The translations under genes and the position numbers were made by a program. Below, in pieces: positions 31,934 through 32,033 of a stretch of 32,033 nucleotides of DNA (positions are counted from its first letter, which is position 1; each line of letters starts with the position of its first letter). The notes below the pieces were generated by a model that saw only the letters and a program-made list of their open reading frames with translations, did not search any database and was not told where the DNA came from. This stretch comes from an uncultured Bacteroidales bacterium (lineage in GTDB: Bacteria; Bacteroidota; Bacteroidia; Bacteroidales; Paludibacteraceae). Location: contig CASFUX010000195.1 of NCBI GenBank assembly GCA_949297975.1, positions 1 through 32,033 on the forward strand, read 5' to 3'.

Positions 31934-32033
31934 ATGAAGAAACTCATCAACCCCTGGCTAGGACTGCCCGGCTACCAATGCTTCGGCTGCTCGCCCGACA
32001 ACCCGGACGGCCTGCACATGGAATTTTACGAGG
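31934..32033 (+). CDS. PaaI-family hotdog-fold thioesterase (3' cut by the window edge)
   Basis: Only the first 33 residues are visible: MKKLINPWLGLPGYQCFGCSP followed by DNPDGLHMEFYE. The CFGCSPxNPxGLxMxF pattern is the N-terminus of PaaI-like acyl-CoA thioesterases, which hydrolyse acyl-CoA with a hotdog fold. The catalytic segment lies outside the window. It follows rsmG by 24 bases on the same strand and is probably co-transcribed. A short run of gcgaagacgcaaagg words separates them. Confidence 0.85.
   Translation, partial: MKKLINPWLGLPGYQCFGCSPDNPDGLHMEFYE

Overview
The window looks like a GC-rich chromosomal segment of a Bacteroidales bacterium, most likely Bacteroidaceae. The signs are a fused MurF-alanine racemase, a NigD-like lipoprotein, DUF4783, DUF4831, LPP20 and PEGA proteins, a membrane-anchored AraC-type regulator, ECF sigma factors, and several exact copies of the Bacteroidetes -7 promoter box TAnnTTTG. 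I cannot name the species. No tRNA, rRNA, CRISPR array, phage gene or transposase is visible.

Layout. 1-2865 (+): the end of an unknown membrane protein, then kduI with an unexpected signal peptide and a hexuronate-type MFS transporter, which together look like uronate catabolism. 3116-6727 (-): a very large orphan sensor histidine kinase. 7017-9147: rlmH diverging from a DUF4783-nadC pair. 9407-14512 (-): an envelope gene set of unknown function made of an LPP20 lipoprotein split by an in-frame amber codon, a 598-residue secreted protein, and a PEGA-repeat/beta-barrel protein whose 3' 40% has a different base composition. 14606-14767 (-): a 6S-like structured RNA with its own promoter and terminator, and upstream of it four palindromes at an exact 22-bp period. 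15390-18615 (-): the membrane AraC regulator, a 60-residue protein and a frameshifted secreted DUF362 protein. 18713-22240 (-): an ECF sigma factor, a NigD-like lipoprotein, and a second ECF sigma factor overlapping a gene for an anti-sigma-like protein that carries an outer-membrane barrel. 22532-26972 (-): a universal stress protein, MurF-Alr and a radical SAM protein. 27279-30739 (-): DUF4831 and topA. 31289-end (+): rsmG and a thioesterase fragment.

The most unusual property is in the spacers. Almost every gap is filled with nested imperfect palindromes or short tandem units. Six gaps carry the same composite element: outer arms built from cacatag/cacaatag words, inner arms of the type agcacacatagct/agctatgtgtgct, and a gtcccgat...atcgggac hairpin. 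Two pairs of copies share identical hairpin cores. Other spacers use unrelated words in the same nested layout. In several places a repeat supplies the stop codon of the neighbouring gene. This looks like a dispersed non-coding repeat system without its own transposase here.

Two genes appear broken by single changes (an amber codon in LPP20 and a one-base excess in a C6 run in DUF362). Both could be real lesions or assembly errors.
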